Origin: Bacillota bacterium | Lineage (GTDB): Bacteria; Bacillota; Clostridia; Acetivibrionales; JANLFN01 | DNA: 64,000 nt | Assembly (NCBI GenBank): GCA_023397675.1 | Contig: JAEWTV010000031.1 | Location: forward strand, 1 to 64,000 | Reading direction: 5' to 3' | Part shown: piece after piece, positions 63,286 through 64,000 of the stretch | Numbering within the stretch: position 1 is the first letter of the stretch | Layout of the letters: every line of letters begins with the position of its first letter | Notes under the pieces: model-generated | The model's input: only the letters and a program-made list of their open reading frames with translations | Databases searched by the model: none | What the model was told of the DNA's origin: nothing | Position numbers and translations under genes: made by a program

Positions 63286-64000
63286 TTGAATTTGACAGAT
63301 AAATTTGAAAAGCTGAAAAAACAGCTTAGTGAAATGGAAAGTGTTGCGGTTGCTTTTTCAGGAGGTGTAGATAGTACATTCCTTCTTAAGGCAGCACATG
63401 ATGTCCTTAAAGATAAGGTAATTGCCATTACTGCCCGTTCTTCTACATATCCTGAAAGAGAATTCAGGGAAGCGGTAAGTTTTGTAACCGGGTTGGGAAT
63501 AAAGCATTTTCCAATAGTCTCAGAAGAACTGGAAATTGACGGTTTTTCCGGTAATCCTGTAAACAGGTGCTATTACTGTAAGAAGGAATTGTATACAAAA
63601 ATTTGTGATATTGCTAAAGAGAATAATCTGAACTATGTTATTGATGGTTCAAACATTGATGATATAGGCGATTACAGGCCAGGTATGCAGGCTCTCCAGG
63701 AACTTGGCATTAAAAGCCCGTTAAAGGAAGCAGGACTTACCAAGCAGGATATAAGAGACTTGTCCAAACAGATGAATCTGCCAACCTGGGACAAACAGGC
63801 TTTTGCATGCCTCGCATCCAGAATCCCTTACGGACAGCAAATAACGAAGGACAAACTGGATACGATTGATAAAGCAGAGCAATTCCTTCTTGATTTGGGG
63901 TTCAGAAATTTAAGGGTGCGCCATCATGGCGAACTTGCAAGGATAGAGGTTGCATCCGGAGAACGCAGCAAGTTCTTTGATACTGATTTGATGGATAAGG
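63286..64000 (+). CDS. larE: ATP-dependent sacrificial sulfur transferase LarE (partial)
   Basis: 238 codons are present; the 3' end is cut by the window. PP-loop motif AVAFSGGVDSTFLLKAAH, then YPEREFREA, NRCYYCKKELY, VIDGSNIDD and ACLASRIPYGQQ, the LarE signatures. LarE adds sulfur to the pyridinium cofactor of lactate racemase (Ni-pincer). The Cys in ACLASR is the usual sulfur-donor position; the CxxC pair resembles versions that use a [4Fe-4S] cluster instead. TTG 63286 follows GGGGTG. larB and larC may lie beyond the window. Confidence 0.85.
   Translation, partial: MNLTDKFEKLKKQLSEMESVAVAFSGGVDSTFLLKAAHDVLKDKVIAITARSSTYPEREFREAVSFVTGLGIKHFPIVSEELEIDGFSGNPVNRCYYCKKELYTKICDIAKENNLNYVIDGSNIDDIGDYRPGMQALQELGIKSPLKEAGLTKQDIRDLSKQMNLPTWDKQAFACLASRIPYGQQITKDKLDTIDKAEQFLLDLGFRNLRVRHHGELARIEVASGERSKFFDTDLMDK

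Noticed and set aside
1..64000. CRISPR arrays, rRNA, tRNA, prophage, complete IS elements
   Set aside because: No regularly spaced direct repeats, no rRNA or tRNA cloverleaf sequence, and no integrase or phage structural genes were recognised on reading both strands.

Overview
The window is a 64 kb piece of a low-GC, spore-forming, anaerobic clostridial chromosome. The evidence is G-rich Shine-Dalgarno sites (GGGGG, AAGGAGG) with frequent TTG and GTG starts, an H-type spore protein gene, T-box and manganese riboswitch leaders, a trimeric NADH/ferredoxin [FeFe]-hydrogenase operon, a PPi-type phosphofructokinase and glycogen phosphorylase. It resembles the Ruminiclostridium group of cellulolytic clostridia; that placement is inference. 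Apart from the 3' end of a probable Y1 (REP-type) transposase at the left edge, no mobile element, prophage, rRNA, tRNA or CRISPR array was seen.

Layout. 1-9868: transposase remnant, addB-addA recombination nuclease, glpP and glpK with a terminator between them that is a likely antitermination target. 9894-12902 (minus): radical SAM/B12 protein, ECF sigma factor, probable membrane anti-sigma factor and a zinc-binding membrane protein. 13169-14272: RDD and PAP2 membrane proteins. 14379-21944: two tandem membrane proteins with GYF-2-like N-termini that seem to lack any canonical start codon, then a Tad-like set (TadE, TadG-like, TadE-like, degenerate prepilin-peptidase-like). 22231-22410: sspH. 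22554-31010: a hydrogenase superlocus. Its first half is a putative redox-signalling module (two DRTGG proteins, an anti-sigma-type ATPase, a sensory-type [FeFe]-hydrogenase homologue, a PHP phosphoesterase). Its second half is HydC-ATPase-ferredoxin-HydB-HydA behind a promoter with a near-consensus Rex site.

31165-39894: MutT, an ABC exporter, a TetR-GPH transporter operon, a PadR-flavodoxin pair with three matching operators, an endonuclease III relative, a flavin reductase and a zinc-ribbon protein. 39941-42647: pfp and fba, divergent around a 529-bp spacer. 42784-45821: a three-gene acyl-CoA dehydratase activase set with no dehydratase nearby. 45882-46773: Mn riboswitch and GDT1-type exporter. 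46853-52388: glycogen phosphorylase, NAGPA-like glycosidase, a membrane-anchored protein and thioredoxin. 52562-55907: DivIVA-like protein, then a T-box leader (specifier read as AGC, Ser) controlling an Lrp-type regulator and an aminotransferase, followed by a HAD phosphatase. 56074-59783: lipoprotein, PII, ammonium transporter with an attenuator-like leader, and an ANTAR regulator divergent from it. 59847-64000: prfB with its programmed +1 frameshift, a large exported protein, and larE cut by the window end.

The best candidates for something undescribed are the non-canonical starts of the tandem GYF-2-like genes, the hydrogenase-linked signalling module, and the amt leader/ANTAR pairing. 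All CDS calls come from reading translations; no database search was possible.
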